A stretch of DNA of 64,000 bases, from NCBI RefSeq assembly GCF_003544915.1, contig NZ_CP032097.1, forward strand, positions 2,356,001 to 2,420,000, given 5' to 3'. Below, one piece after another: positions 11,148 through 19,756 of the stretch. The notes under the pieces are model-generated. The model made no database searches, was not told the origin of the DNA, and saw nothing but the letters and a program-made list of their open reading frames with translations. Both the position numbers and the translations under genes were made by a program. This stretch comes from Arcobacter ellisii (GTDB taxonomy: Bacteria > Campylobacterota > Campylobacteria > Campylobacterales > Arcobacteraceae). Every line of letters starts with the position of its first letter. Position 1 is the stretch's first letter.

Positions 11148-11746
11148 AAACTAGTATCCTTTAAAAGAGTAGGCATTACTTTTTTTATATAAAGTAATAA
11201 GAAAAGAGTTATTATACCTTCTAAAATCATTGTTGGAATATTTACAGCGATTACAGAATATCCAACTGCTAAATATTCTTCTTTTGATAAAACTAAAATT
11301 ATAAATAAAAAAATTGATGAAATAAAAACACCAATAAATCCAACTAAAAAAAATCTAATTTTTTCATTTATCTTTTTCATAATATTTAATTTAAAGATTA
11401 AATATACCATAAATGCAGGCATTGCCATAATTATTATATTTGCACCAAGTGAAGTTAGCCCACCAAAACCTAAAAGTAAAGCTTGTAATATTAAAGCAAT
11501 TGAGATAGATAAAAAAGCTAAATTTCCTAAAAAAATTCCTATAAATCCAAGTAACATCAAATGAATTTGTGTAGGACCAAAAGGTATATGTATAAATGAA
11601 GTTACAAAAAATAGAGCACTCAAAGCTGCAACTAAAGCTATTTTTTCATTTGATAATTTTTTTAATGCATAAGCACAAAATAAAGTAGCTACAACACCTG
11701 TTGTTATAGCCACTTCAACACTAATTATTCCATCTGAAATATGCAT
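11141..11746 (-). CDS. cbiM: ECF transporter substrate-binding membrane protein (CbiM/NikM)
   Basis: A 201-residue protein with about six membrane segments. It starts MHISDG: the N-terminal Met-His of CbiM/NikM is part of the metal site, and a second metal-site stretch, SFIHIPFGPTQIHLMLLG, is present near residue 50. This is the specificity subunit. Whether Ni or Co is carried cannot be settled from CbiM alone, but the adjoining NikK- and NikL-like genes favour nickel. Confidence 0.88.
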   Translation of the reverse strand: MHISDGIISVEVAITTGVVATLFCAYALKKLSNEKIALVAALSALFFVTSFIHIPFGPTQIHLMLLGFIGIFLGNLAFLSISIALILQALLLGFGGLTSLGANIIIMAMPAFMVYLIFKLNIMKKINEKIRFFLVGFIGVFISSIFLFIILVLSKEEYLAVGYSVIAVNIPTMILEGIITLFLLLYIKKVMPTLLKDTSLC

Positions 11747-11754
11747 AAATTATC

Positions 11755-12477
11755 CTAATAAGCTTTTATCCAAAGTAAAGCACCATTTTCAATAGGATAT
11801 TTTTTACCTTCAAACTCTTTTTCACCCTCTTCTATTAAAGCTGCAAATCCCCACCAACCTTTGTGATTCATTACAAAAGAAAAAACTCCATTGTCATCAG
11901 TTTTTACTACTTGAGTTATGTGTGCATCTGTTGGAGCTTTTAAACCAAATTCATTATAAAGTTCAACTTCTACTTCTACATTTGAAGCAGGTTTTCCATC
12001 ATGTAAAACTTTTCCTTGAAAAATATTTCCAGAATATAAACCAAAAGGTTTTACCATAGGTATTATTTCATATTTTAAACCAAGAGGTGTATCCCAACCA
12101 TCTTCTACTCCAAAAGCACTAATCATCAATTTTGGAACATGGGAAATAAATTTTTCTTCTGCTCTTTCAAAATATGGTTGTGGTTCTGTAAAAAATTTAT
12201 AAATACCAGGTTTTTTAATTTGATAATTTGTACTCCAAGCTTTATGCTCAAATTTTTTAGTTTCAACTAAAACTAAAGGATTCTCTTTTGATTCTAAAAA
12301 AACTCCAATTGGTTTTTCCATTGTCATGCCAGTTTGTTCAAATGGATGAATAAACATAACATCAATTTTTAAATTTGAATCTTTTTTTTCATTAATATAA
12401 TCACTACTAGGAATTGATGTTAAAAAATGTGCATTTGCAAATATTCCCATAATTAAAATCATAAAACTTTTTTTCAT
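11755..12477 (-). CDS. Periplasmic DUF4198 protein (NikK-like nickel transport component)
   Basis: 240 residues beginning with a signal peptide that ends near NAHFL. The mature protein is beta-rich with DUF4198 features: the conserved H in NAHFLTSIPSSDYI, MFIHPFEQTGMTMEKPIGV, and a C-terminal carboxypeptidase-regulatory-like fold, FQGKVLHDGKPASNVEVEVEL. NikK proteins are extra components of nickel ECF transporters. It opens the operon and lies nine bases before cbiM. No cobalamin riboswitch was seen upstream. Confidence 0.75.
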   Translation of the reverse strand: MKKSFMILIMGIFANAHFLTSIPSSDYINEKKDSNLKIDVMFIHPFEQTGMTMEKPIGVFLESKENPLVLVETKKFEHKAWSTNYQIKKPGIYKFFTEPQPYFERAEEKFISHVPKLMISAFGVEDGWDTPLGLKYEIIPMVKPFGLYSGNIFQGKVLHDGKPASNVEVEVELYNEFGLKAPTDAHITQVVKTDDNGVFSFVMNHKGWWGFAALIEEGEKEFEGKKYPIENGALLWIKAY

Positions 12478-12489
12478 TAAATTTCCTTG

Positions 12490-12700
12490 TCTAAAATTCT
12501 AGTAGGATTATATTTATATGCTAGTTACATAAAAATAAATTACAGTAATTCTTATATATTTTTAGAACAAAATATATTTATATATAGAACTATATATTAT
12601 TTTTATATAAGTTATATATTTTATATAAATATATATTTTGTTATAATTTCAATCTATAAAATATAATATTATATATTTATATATAGAAATAATTAAGGAA
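12490..12700 (+). promoter_or_regulatory. Nearly pure A+T divergent promoter region
   Basis: The stretch between the nickel-transport operon (minus) and the parA-like gene (plus) is almost entirely A and T, with repeated TATATA/TTATATAT blocks. Examples are ATATATTTATATATAGAA at about 12570 and again near 12675. It must hold promoters for both sides. It may also serve as a binding or partition-like site for the AT-hook-like protein encoded at 13303. No NikR-type box was identified with confidence. Confidence 0.4.
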
Positions 12701-12704
12701 ATAC

Positions 12705-13301
12705 ATGTCTTACGTTGTTTATAGTATTAAAGGTGGTGTTGGGAAAACAACATTATCTGTTCAAATCTCTCAAATGTTAGAATTTACATATGTAACAAAT
12801 GACTCACATTCATCAGCTCACAACCTAATGCCTGAAGAAAAAGGTTTTTTAGTTTCAAGTGAAGAGTATGAAGAGATTCCTTTTGATGAAAATGTAGTTT
12901 ATGATTTTGGTGGATTTAAAGATAAAAGAATAAATGAAGTAATAAAACAAGTTAATAAAGTAATCATTCCTACATTAACCTCAATCGTTGATGTTCAAGC
13001 AACCCTTGCTACACTTAAAGATGTTATGGAAATAAATAAAAATATCATCATTGTAGTAAATAGAACAAAAAACAATAATAAAGCCACTGAACTAAAAGAG
13101 TATTTAGAAGAAGAATTAAAAAAACTTTATGGAAAAGTTGAAATTCCAATCATATTTGTAAGAGAATCATCTATATTAGAAGACTCTTTATTTGATTGTG
13201 AATATGTAGAAAATAAAGCAGGAAATAATAGATTTAAAAGACATATTTATAGAAATGCAATAGAAGATATGATTAATCTAAAAAAAGTTTTAAAGGCTTA
13301 A
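12705..13301 (+). CDS. ParA-like ATPase (chromosomal, orphan)
   Basis: A 198-residue deviant-Walker ATPase. KGGVGKTT is at residues 9-16 directly after the first strand, followed by VVYDFGGFKD in place of Walker B and a VNRTKNNNKATEL guanine/adenine loop. It lacks the N-terminal HTH of long ParA proteins, so it is of the short plasmid/VirC1 kind. It is followed one base later by a small basic protein, which looks like a ParA/partner pair. The role could be partitioning or positioning. It lies near no other plasmid-type gene. Confidence 0.8.
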   Translation: MSYVVYSIKGGVGKTTLSVQISQMLEFTYVTNDSHSSAHNLMPEEKGFLVSSEEYEEIPFDENVVYDFGGFKDKRINEVIKQVNKVIIPTLTSIVDVQATLATLKDVMEINKNIIIVVNRTKNNNKATELKEYLEEELKKLYGKVEIPIIFVRESSILEDSLFDCEYVENKAGNNRFKRHIYRNAIEDMINLKKVLKA

Positions 13302-13302
13302 A

Positions 13303-13572
13303 ATGGGATATGCAGATAAATTAAAACTAAATTCATCAAAAATCAAAACTGATGAAAAAGTTTTAGAAGAGAGTTCAAAAAAGAAAATATCAGGTCGCCC
13401 TAAAAAAGCTATTGAAGAGGTTAGAAATACAGCTATTCCTGTTGCACTTAATCAAAAAGAGAAAGATTGGATAGAAGAACAAGCTTTAAAAATGTCAAAA
13501 GAAGTAGGAGTTAAAATCACTACTTCTGCTTGGATGAGAATGACTCTATTAAAAGATATGCCAGAGAATTAA
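13303..13572 (+). CDS. Small AT-hook/ribbon-helix-like partner of ParA
   Basis: 89 residues. A disordered basic N-terminus carries KKKISGRPKKAIEE around residue 28, which has the GRP core of an AT-hook. It is followed by a strand and two helices (NTAIPVALNQKEKDWIEEQAL, then TTSAWMRMTLLKDM) that resemble a ribbon-helix-helix domain. One base separates it from the ParA-like gene. By analogy with small ParB/ParG-type partners it probably binds DNA and stimulates the ATPase. Its 3' end overlaps the stop of the convergent VOC gene by four bases. Confidence 0.6.
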   Translation: MGYADKLKLNSSKIKTDEKVLEESSKKKISGRPKKAIEEVRNTAIPVALNQKEKDWIEEQALKMSKEVGVKITTSAWMRMTLLKDMPEN

Positions 13573-13955
13573 ACTTCAATATAATTTGATAGTTCAATTA
13601 GGTTCATATCAGGGTCACGTAGATAAATAGATTCAATTTTTCCATTTGCACCTGTTCTATTAACGATCCCCTCTTCTATTTTTAGACCAATTGATTCTAA
13701 ATATTTTTTTACTTCACTAAGTTTTGAATCAATAATAAAACACAAATCAGCACTCCCCTCTTTTACATTAAAGGCTTTTGGTTCAAATTCATTTCCTAAT
13801 TTATGTAAATTTATTTTTTGATTTCCAAATTTTAAAGCAACTCTATTTTCACCAAAAATCTCTTTTTTCATTCCTAATATTTCATAAAATTCAACAGTTT
13901 TATTTATATCTTTTACTGTCAAAACCAAATGGTCAATATTTGTTATTTTGAACAT
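13569..13955 (-). CDS. VOC family (glyoxalase-like) protein
   Basis: 128 residues starting MFKITNIDHLVLTVKDI at ATG 13955, preceded by AAAGGAAA. A longer upstream reading lacks a ribosome binding site and enters the MFS gene. The two beta-alpha-beta-beta-beta modules of VOC proteins are visible, with metal-ligand-like His in IDHLVLTV and Glu in MNLIELS. The fold supports several chemistries (glyoxalase, fosfomycin resistance, dioxygenase); the reaction is unknown. It lies 11 bases after the MFS exporter gene, as the second gene of an operon. Confidence 0.8.
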   Translation of the reverse strand: MFKITNIDHLVLTVKDINKTVEFYEILGMKKEIFGENRVALKFGNQKINLHKLGNEFEPKAFNVKEGSADLCFIIDSKLSEVKKYLESIGLKIEEGIVNRTGANGKIESIYLRDPDMNLIELSNYIEV

Positions 13956-13966
13956 ATTATTTCCTT

Positions 13967-15103
13967 TTAAAATATTCTTCTTCTTTTTACAATTAAAAGC
14001 ATAATCATAAATAAAATGGCACAAAACATATATATAACAACATTCCATCCAAATTTTTCATAAATAATTGAAGGAATATAAGAACCCATTGCTCCACCTA
14101 AATAATAAAAAGTAAGATACATTCCTGAAGTTAAAGATTTTTGTGAAGATTTCATTGAGTTTGCTAAACCTGTACTTACAGTATGAACCGTAAACATTCC
14201 TAAACAAAATAAAAATAACAACATAAACATTGTAATAATATTTGGAACAGTTAAAAATATAGTTATAAATAAAAAGAATATCAAACCAATTAAAATAGTG
14301 TTTATTTCATTTCTAAAATATTTGATAATCTTTTTTGAATTTAAAGAGACTAAAATTCCCATTCCATATCCTAAATAAAGTAAAGATATTTGAAATTCAG
14401 ATGTTTGAGAAGAGATATCTTTTACCCTAAAAGGTAATACATTTAAAACTCCTGCAAAAACAAAAAATACACAAAACATCAATAAATATATAGTTGAAAA
14501 TCTTTTATCTTTTAATATTGATAATACATCACTTATTTTAGGTTTTACAATCGTTGCTTCACCCTCATAAGATAATTTATTTACAAAATAAATTGATATT
14601 AAAATAGCAAGAGATAAAGAGTAAAATACATATTGATAAGAAAAATTAGTTGCTATAAATCCTGAAAAAATTCTTCCAACTAAACCACCAAAAACCGTAG
14701 CTGCAACATAAATTGACATATTAAATTTGACATTTTCTTTATCAATACTTGCCAAAATACTCATAAGTGAAGTAAGAATTGCAGGAACAACTAAGGCTTC
14801 AATTGTTCTAAAAAGTAAAAACCACTCGTAATTTGTAGATAATCCTAAAAAAATATTTGTAACAAATAAAACTATTGAAGAGTTTATTAACATTTTTTTA
14901 GCATTTACTTTTTCTAATAAATATCCATAAATTATTGGTGAAATTGCTAAAAATAGCATGATAATTGCTGTAAACTGCGAAGCTTTTGTTATAGAAACAT
15001 TAAATTCACGTGCAAGCAGTGGTTGTAGTGGTTGCGTTGCATACATCACAGATAAAACTATGATAATACAATAAACAATAATAAATAAATCAAATCTTTT
15101 CAT
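13967..15103 (-). CDS. MFS transporter (YnfM-like)
   Basis: About 378 residues with 12 hydrophobic segments, starting MKRFDLFIIVYCIIIVLSVMYATQPLQPLLAREFNVS, which is typical of the YnfM/arabinose-efflux group. ATG 15103 is chosen over the TTG five codons upstream because GGAAAGAG is correctly spaced before the ATG. It probably exports a small molecule by proton antiport. The VOC protein encoded downstream may act on the same compound. Confidence 0.82.
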   Translation of the reverse strand: MKRFDLFIIVYCIIIVLSVMYATQPLQPLLAREFNVSITKASQFTAIIMLFLAISPIIYGYLLEKVNAKKMLINSSIVLFVTNIFLGLSTNYEWFLLFRTIEALVVPAILTSLMSILASIDKENVKFNMSIYVAATVFGGLVGRIFSGFIATNFSYQYVFYSLSLAILISIYFVNKLSYEGEATIVKPKISDVLSILKDKRFSTIYLLMFCVFFVFAGVLNVLPFRVKDISSQTSEFQISLLYLGYGMGILVSLNSKKIIKYFRNEINTILIGLIFFLFITIFLTVPNIITMFMLLFLFCLGMFTVHTVSTGLANSMKSSQKSLTSGMYLTFYYLGGAMGSYIPSIIYEKFGWNVVIYMFCAILFMIMLLIVKRRRIF

Positions 15104-15190
15104 CTCATCTCTTTCCAATCAAACATATAAAAAAGTGATAATATAGAGCAATATCCATAAAGAAAGGGTTAAAACAGATATATTAAAAAA

Positions 15191-15207
15191 GCGATTTTTT
15201 TACGATT
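15191..15207 (+). promoter_or_regulatory. Tandem GCGATT / ACGATT boxes, 11 bp apart
   Basis: GCGATT at 15191 and ACGATT at 15202 lie upstream of the prephenate dehydratase-like gene. The same hexamer pair with the same 11-bp step occurs at 16250/16261 and 21729/21740. Direct repeats one helical turn apart are typical of OmpR-family response regulator sites. Confidence 0.45.
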
Positions 15208-15253
15208 CTTTTTTTATATTATTGTTAATAACTATATAAAAAAGGAATTAACT

Positions 15254-16246
15254 TTGAGTAATAAATCAACTAAAAAAGAAGAAGAACTTCAAGAAATTGA
15301 TAAAAAAATATTAAAACTTTTGTCTAAAAGAAATAAACTCTTAAAAGATTTTAAAGATACCAATTTCTTTTCATACAATAATAACTTTATTGAAAATATT
15401 AAAAATGAAATGTTTTTAGAGTTAGAACATGAAAAAATCGATGAAAAGATTGTTTATTTAGGTCCTGAAGGAAGTTATACTCAAGAGGCTGCCATAAATA
15501 AATTTGGTATAGGTAAAACATATTATTCAGTTAATTCTATAAAAAATATTTTTTATGAAGTAAATGAAGATAGAGCAAAATATGGAGTTGTACCAATTGA
15601 AAATAGTTCTAATGGAATAGTTGGAGATACAATTAACTGTTTTGATACTTATAACTTAAATATAATTGGTGAAACTATTTTGGATATTCATCATACACTT
15701 GTTAGTAATTGCAATAAAATTGAAGATATAAAAATAATTTATTCAAAAGATATTGCCTTTGACCAATGTTCAATCTTTTTAGAAAATTATCATCTAAATG
15801 AGACTAAATATGAATATGTTGATTCAACAACAAAAGCAGCTAAATTGGCTTCACAAATACCAAATAGTGCGGCAATTTGTTCTAAACTTGCTGCTAAAAC
15901 AAATCATATACCAATTTTATTTAATGATATTGAAGATAATAAAAATAATAAAACTAGATTTTTTATCATTAGTAAAGAATCAACAAAAAAAACCAAAAAT
16001 GATAAAACTTCAATTATAGTTCAATTGCCTAATAAATATGGTTGTTTGATTGATTTTTTAAATGACTTTAAAGAGAATAAAATAAATCTAAATAAAATAA
16101 AATCACATATTGTAAAAGGAATATCTACATTTTTTATTGAATTTGATGGTCATAAAGATGATTCTAATGTAAAAAAGATTTTAAATAAGCATAGTAATAA
16201 TATAAAAGTTTTAGGCTCTTATAAAAAAGAGATTGAAGATATTTAA
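15254..16246 (+). CDS. pheA: Prephenate dehydratase-like protein with degenerate chorismate mutase domain
   Basis: 330 residues. Residues 1-60 resemble the first helices of a chorismate mutase (EIDKKILKLLSKRNKLLKDF). A prephenate dehydratase domain follows with YLGPEGSYTQEAA, VVPIENSSNGIVGDTIN and the catalytic KTRF near 235. The C-terminal ACT-like domain lacks the normal Phe-binding GALV and ESRP motifs, having GCLI and KSHI instead. It would convert prephenate to phenylpyruvate. The TTG start follows AAAGGAATT. It may be a second, divergent PheA; the altered ACT domain suggests loss of phenylalanine feedback control. Confidence 0.75.
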   Translation: MSNKSTKKEEELQEIDKKILKLLSKRNKLLKDFKDTNFFSYNNNFIENIKNEMFLELEHEKIDEKIVYLGPEGSYTQEAAINKFGIGKTYYSVNSIKNIFYEVNEDRAKYGVVPIENSSNGIVGDTINCFDTYNLNIIGETILDIHHTLVSNCNKIEDIKIIYSKDIAFDQCSIFLENYHLNETKYEYVDSTTKAAKLASQIPNSAAICSKLAAKTNHIPILFNDIEDNKNNKTRFFIISKESTKKTKNDKTSIIVQLPNKYGCLIDFLNDFKENKINLNKIKSHIVKGISTFFIEFDGHKDDSNVKKILNKHSNNIKVLGSYKKEIEDI

Positions 16247-16249
16247 TTT

Positions 16250-16266
16250 GCGATAAATTTGCGATT
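16250..16266 (+). promoter_or_regulatory. Tandem GCGATA / GCGATT boxes, 11 bp apart
   Basis: GCGATA at 16250 and GCGATT at 16261 form the same 11-bp-spaced pair as at 15191 and 21729. The site precedes the stub of a secreted protein and the truncated response regulator. Confidence 0.45.
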
Positions 16267-16948
16267 GGATTTGAATAATCTTACCTTTCATAATTTAACA
16301 AGAGAGGTATGGTATGAAAAAATTTACAAAGAGAAGTCTAATTGCAGCTTTGTCATTAATTATTTAAAAGGACCTACAACAGGAATTGAACTTGCTAAAG
16401 AATTAAAAAATATAATTCCTACTACACCTGTTGTTTTTTTAACAGCAAATTCAGAAGTAGCAACTATAAAAAAAGCTTCTGAAACTTTTGCTTATGGGTA
16501 TATCTTAAAACCCTACAAAAAATCAAATCTACACGCTGCAATAGAAATTGCTCTGAAAAAATCTGCAGAAGATAATGCCAAAATAAAAAAACTTGAAGCT
16601 GTTGAAAATGTAAATAAAACTTTACTTCATCAACTAGAACTAAACAATGAACAAAGGTCACGTACTATTCAATTAAAATATGGTTATTTATTTGATAAAG
16701 AAAAAGAGATTTTATATTATGGTGATGAACCTGTTAAATTGACTACAAAAGAGACAAAAATTATAAAATATCTTTGTGACAGTCCAGGTCATAATGTATC
16801 TCAAGAACAACTTGAATATGCAATTTGGCAAGATGAACCAGCAGGTTATGCTGCTTTTAGATCTGTATTATTTAGACTTAGAAATAAAGTTCATAAAGAT
16901 TTAATTAGTAATCAAAATAACACTGGATATAAAATAGAACTTTTTTAA
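16259..16948 (+). pseudogene. 5'-truncated OmpR-type response regulator
   Basis: The frame from about 16353 encodes LKGPTTGIELAKELK, VVFLTANSE and YGYILKPYKKSNL. These are the part of a receiver domain after the phosphorylated Asp, with the T and K of the switch. A linker and a complete winged-helix domain (about residues 140-229, ending FRSVLFRLRNKVHKDLI...YKIELF) follow. The first half of the receiver, including the acidic pocket and phospho-Asp, is missing. Sequence before the junction is unlike a response regulator and encodes a signal-peptide stub in another frame. A protein could start at TTG 16259, but it would lack the phosphorylation site. Confidence 0.75.
16314..16367 (+). pseudogene. 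Stub of a secreted protein (17 codons) at a deletion junction
   Basis: ATG 16314 with GAGAGG six bases upstream opens MKKFTKRSLIAALSLII, a classical start of a signal peptide, then stops at TAA 16365-16367. Its end meets the response-regulator sequence. This looks like the promoter and 5' end of one gene joined by deletion to the 3' part of another. Confidence 0.55.
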
Positions 16949-16955
16949 AATTAGA

Positions 16956-16983
16956 AAAGGAGAAAATTACTATTTTCTCCTTT
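16956..16983. terminator. Bidirectional terminator
   Basis: AAAGGAGAAAAT / ATTTTCTCCTTT with a TACT loop is a perfect 12-bp stem, flanked by A- and T-rich tails, between the truncated regulator (plus) and the convergent chemoreceptor gene (minus). Confidence 0.85.
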
Positions 16984-16984
16984 C

Positions 16985-19228
16985 TTATTTTCCTCTAAAT
17001 TCTTTTGTATTAACAGCTGTTACAATATTATTTGCTAATACTGAGGTTTGAGTTGCAATATCATTTGTTTGGTTTGCAATATTTGCATTTACTTGAGTTT
17101 GTTTATCTAAACTATTTATAGCATCACTGATTTGTTCCATCGCAACTTTTTGTTCATTTGCGCCATTTGATACATCATTTATTAAACTTATAGTGTTATT
17201 TATATTTTGACTTATATGATTATAACCCTCTATCATAGAAGCAGCTATTTGTTTACCATCATTTGCTTTTAATGTTGCATTTGAAACTAAAGTTTTTATT
17301 TCATGGGCTGCTTCTGCACTTCTATTTGCTAAGTTTCGCACCTCTTGAGCAACAACAGCAAATCCTTTTCCTGCTTCTCCAGCAGTTGCTGCTTCAACAG
17401 CTGCGTTTAGACTTAAAATGTTTGTTTGAAATGCTATTTGGTCAATTATTGAGATTGATTCAGTTATTGCATTTACTTGAATATTTATCTCTTCCATAGA
17501 ATTAACAGTTTGTTCAGCTAATTTTTCTCCACTTATAACTGAACTACTTAATTCATTTGCATTTTTTGCCATCATTGCTACATTTTGAGTGCTTTGTATT
17601 ATATTACTTGTTATCTCTTCAACAGCTGCTGCTGTTTCTTCTAATCTTGCTGCTGCATCATTTGAAGCTTTATTTAATTGATTTACATTTTTTGTTAATT
17701 GATTTGAACCTTTTTGAAGGATCAATGCATTTTGTTTATTTTCTAATAACATTGATGTAATAGCTTCACCTAAATTATTTATTCCATCTACTAACTCTTT
17801 TAATTCCCCATAAATATCATTATTATTTATACTATTTAGATAGTTATAGTTTGAGTATTGGGCTAAAACTTTTAAAATATCAGAGTTAATTTTTTGCTGA
17901 GTATCAAGCATTTTATTTATTGTTTTTGCTAAAGTTTGAACTTGTGGATTAGCTGCTTTTGAGTTCACTCTACAAGAATAATAACCTTTTTGAAATTTAT
18001 CTAAAGTAATAGTTGCTTCACCTACACAAAGTAAATCTTTTTCTAAATCTCCATTTATTCTATCTATATTAAAATTTACCATTTTAGCAAGTTTTCCCAA
18101 CTCACCTCTTGTATTTAAGTCTATATATTCAAGTTCATTTATCTCTCTATTTAGGTATTTCATAAACTGCTCAATACCTTTGTATATTTTATCAATAGCA
18201 CGAGTTATACTTGAATTAAAGAAGATTATAAAATAGATTATTAAAGAAATAATACTTAAACTAATGATTACTAAAAAATACATGAACTTAGTTTGAGTTG
18301 ATAAATCTTTTTCTATTTGTTCTATTAAATTTTGTGAAAGATAGTCATCAATTTGTTTTAAAATATTTATTTTTTCTGTCATTTTACTAAACCAAAGAGT
18401 TGGTTCTAAATCTAATTTTACATCTTTATTATCCACATAAGATAACAGATTTTTTCTTATCTCTTTTAATTCATCTATTGAAGAGTGATTAATTTTATCT
18501 AGGAAAAACTTTTTATTTTCATCTGATGAATATTTTAAAAATCCATCAATAAAAATCTGTTGTTCATATACTAATCCAGCATATTTTTCATATGCTCCTA
18601 GAGCAAAACTTTTTGAAGCAAAAATATTTGAACCAATCCCTCTTTCAAGACCTGCTCTCTCTTTTGCCATCAAAAAATTATAATAGGCTATTAATGTTCT
18701 TGTATCTTTCTCTTTTTCTACTTTAGTTGTTGTAAGTGCAATAAAATCTAAAAGCATAGAATTTATATTTGTATAATAAACTAGAGCCGTACTACTTTTT
18801 ATTTTCAAATTATTTATATCATTTCTAACTTCTTCTAAAGTTGCTAACTCTTTTAATATCTTTGATATTAAAGTATAAGCATTTAAAGGAAAAATCTCAG
18901 AGTTTAAAGTTTGAACAGTTTTTTTAAACTCATTTATATTTTTATTTGTAAGTTCTTTTTGTTCTGTTAAGTTATCTTTGAATTTAACGCCATTACTTCC
19001 TATATAACCTGCACTCATTCCTCTTTCTTTTTGAGTTTCATGCAATAATAAAGATATTTTAACATTTAGATTTGCTAACTCTTTCATATCTTCTAATTGG
19101 TTTACTTTTTTGTATGTGTTAAAATTTAGAAAAAAAGATAAAATAATTATAAATATCAAAGGAAAAACACTTATAACTTTTATTTTATTTCTAATAGACA
19201 TTGTTTTTAAAAATTTTATTATTCCCAT
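16985..19228 (-). CDS. Methyl-accepting chemotaxis protein with NIT (nitrate/nitrite-sensing-like) domain
   Basis: 747 residues: membrane helix near 17-36, a periplasmic all-helical domain to about 310 with the NIT hallmark [17 protein letters not shown], and a second membrane helix near 315-335. A HAMP-like region follows, and then the signalling tip [20 protein letters not shown] near residue 596. NIT domains were defined as sensors of nitrate and nitrite, but ligands differ. It ends KEFRGK. A PAS protein gene lies eight bases upstream on the same strand, so the two may work together. The start has AGGAAAG upstream. Confidence 0.9.
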   Translation of the reverse strand: MGIIKFLKTMSIRNKIKVISVFPLIFIIILSFFLNFNTYKKVNQLEDMKELANLNVKISLLLHETQKERGMSAGYIGSNGVKFKDNLTEQKELTNKNINEFKKTVQTLNSEIFPLNAYTLISKILKELATLEEVRNDINNLKIKSSTALVYYTNINSMLLDFIALTTTKVEKEKDTRTLIAYYNFLMAKERAGLERGIGSNIFASKSFALGAYEKYAGLVYEQQIFIDGFLKYSSDENKKFFLDKINHSSIDELKEIRKNLLSYVDNKDVKLDLEPTLWFSKMTEKINILKQIDDYLSQNLIEQIEKDLSTQTKFMYFLVIISLSIISLIIYFIIFFNSSITRAIDKIYKGIEQFMKYLNREINELEYIDLNTRGELGKLAKMVNFNIDRINGDLEKDLLCVGEATITLDKFQKGYYSCRVNSKAANPQVQTLAKTINKMLDTQQKINSDILKVLAQYSNYNYLNSINNNDIYGELKELVDGINNLGEAITSMLLENKQNALILQKGSNQLTKNVNQLNKASNDAAARLEETAAAVEEITSNIIQSTQNVAMMAKNANELSSSVISGEKLAEQTVNSMEEINIQVNAITESISIIDQIAFQTNILSLNAAVEAATAGEAGKGFAVVAQEVRNLANRSAEAAHEIKTLVSNATLKANDGKQIAASMIEGYNHISQNINNTISLINDVSNGANEQKVAMEQISDAINSLDKQTQVNANIANQTNDIATQTSVLANNIVTAVNTKEFRGK

Positions 19229-19236
19229 TATCTTTC

Positions 19237-19626
19237 CTACTTCATATTTTTATAAATATTTTCATATTTTTCTATTTCATTTCTTGAAGCAATTCTTCTA
19301 CAAGAGATATAGCCTTTCGAACCATCACACGAAGTAAAAGGAAATACTGTTGCAAAAACCCAATAATAATCCCCCGATTTTGTAGCATTTTTTACAAAAC
19401 CTTTCCAAGGTTTACCACTTTTTACTGTTTTCCATAACTCTTCAAATGCAGCTTTTGGCATATCTTTATGTCTTACAATATTATGTGGTTTTCCTACTAA
19501 TTCATCTAATTTAAAACCGGAAACTTCACAAAACTCTTCATTTGCATATCTTATAATTCCTTTTTCATCAGTTTCTGACAATAAAAAAGATTCAAGACTC
19601 AATTTAATCTCTTTTCCCAAATTCAT
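19237..19626 (-). CDS. PAS domain protein, Aer/CetB-like
   Basis: 129 residues forming one PAS fold: [22 protein letters not shown], then [43 protein letters not shown] and a final strand. The RHKDMP stretch and the WKG...NGDYYWV core are typical of the FAD-binding PAS domains in Aer and Campylobacter CetB. It has no membrane or output domain. In Campylobacter, CetB pairs with a transmembrane receptor (CetA) for energy taxis. Here it sits directly before a chemoreceptor gene, which supports such a bipartite arrangement. Confidence 0.82.
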   Translation of the reverse strand: MNLGKEIKLSLESFLLSETDEKGIIRYANEEFCEVSGFKLDELVGKPHNIVRHKDMPKAAFEELWKTVKSGKPWKGFVKNATKSGDYYWVFATVFPFTSCDGSKGYISCRRIASRNEIEKYENIYKNMK

Positions 19627-19665
19627 TTTTCCTAAAATAATTTTTTCGAATAGTACTTAAATAGT

Positions 19666-19703
19666 AAAAGGTAATTATTGATTGAAGTCAATAATTACCT
19701 TTT
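19666..19703 (-). terminator. Strong hairpin after the chemoreceptor gene
   Basis: A perfect 16-bp stem, AAAAGGTAATTATTGA / TCAATAATTACCTTTT, with a 6-base loop lies between the chemoreceptor stop (19757) and the PAS gene start (19626). It would end the upstream message on the minus strand and isolate the PAS-receptor pair. A smaller repeat, GATAGG / CCTATC, overlaps the receptor's 3' end at 19748-19765. Confidence 0.75.
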
Positions 19704-19756
19704 ATATATGAGAAATTAAAAATTTATCTTGGGAAAAATAGTTTTAAGATAGGTTT

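Noticed and set aside
12478-12704. Cobalamin or nickel riboswitch before the metal transporter
   Set aside because: The region is almost only A and T and lacks the conserved G/C-rich boxes of either class.
13956-14048. N-terminal extension of the VOC protein
   Set aside because: It overlaps the MFS gene, is rich in Cys/Tyr/Lys unlike the family, and a good ribosome binding site precedes the internal ATG.
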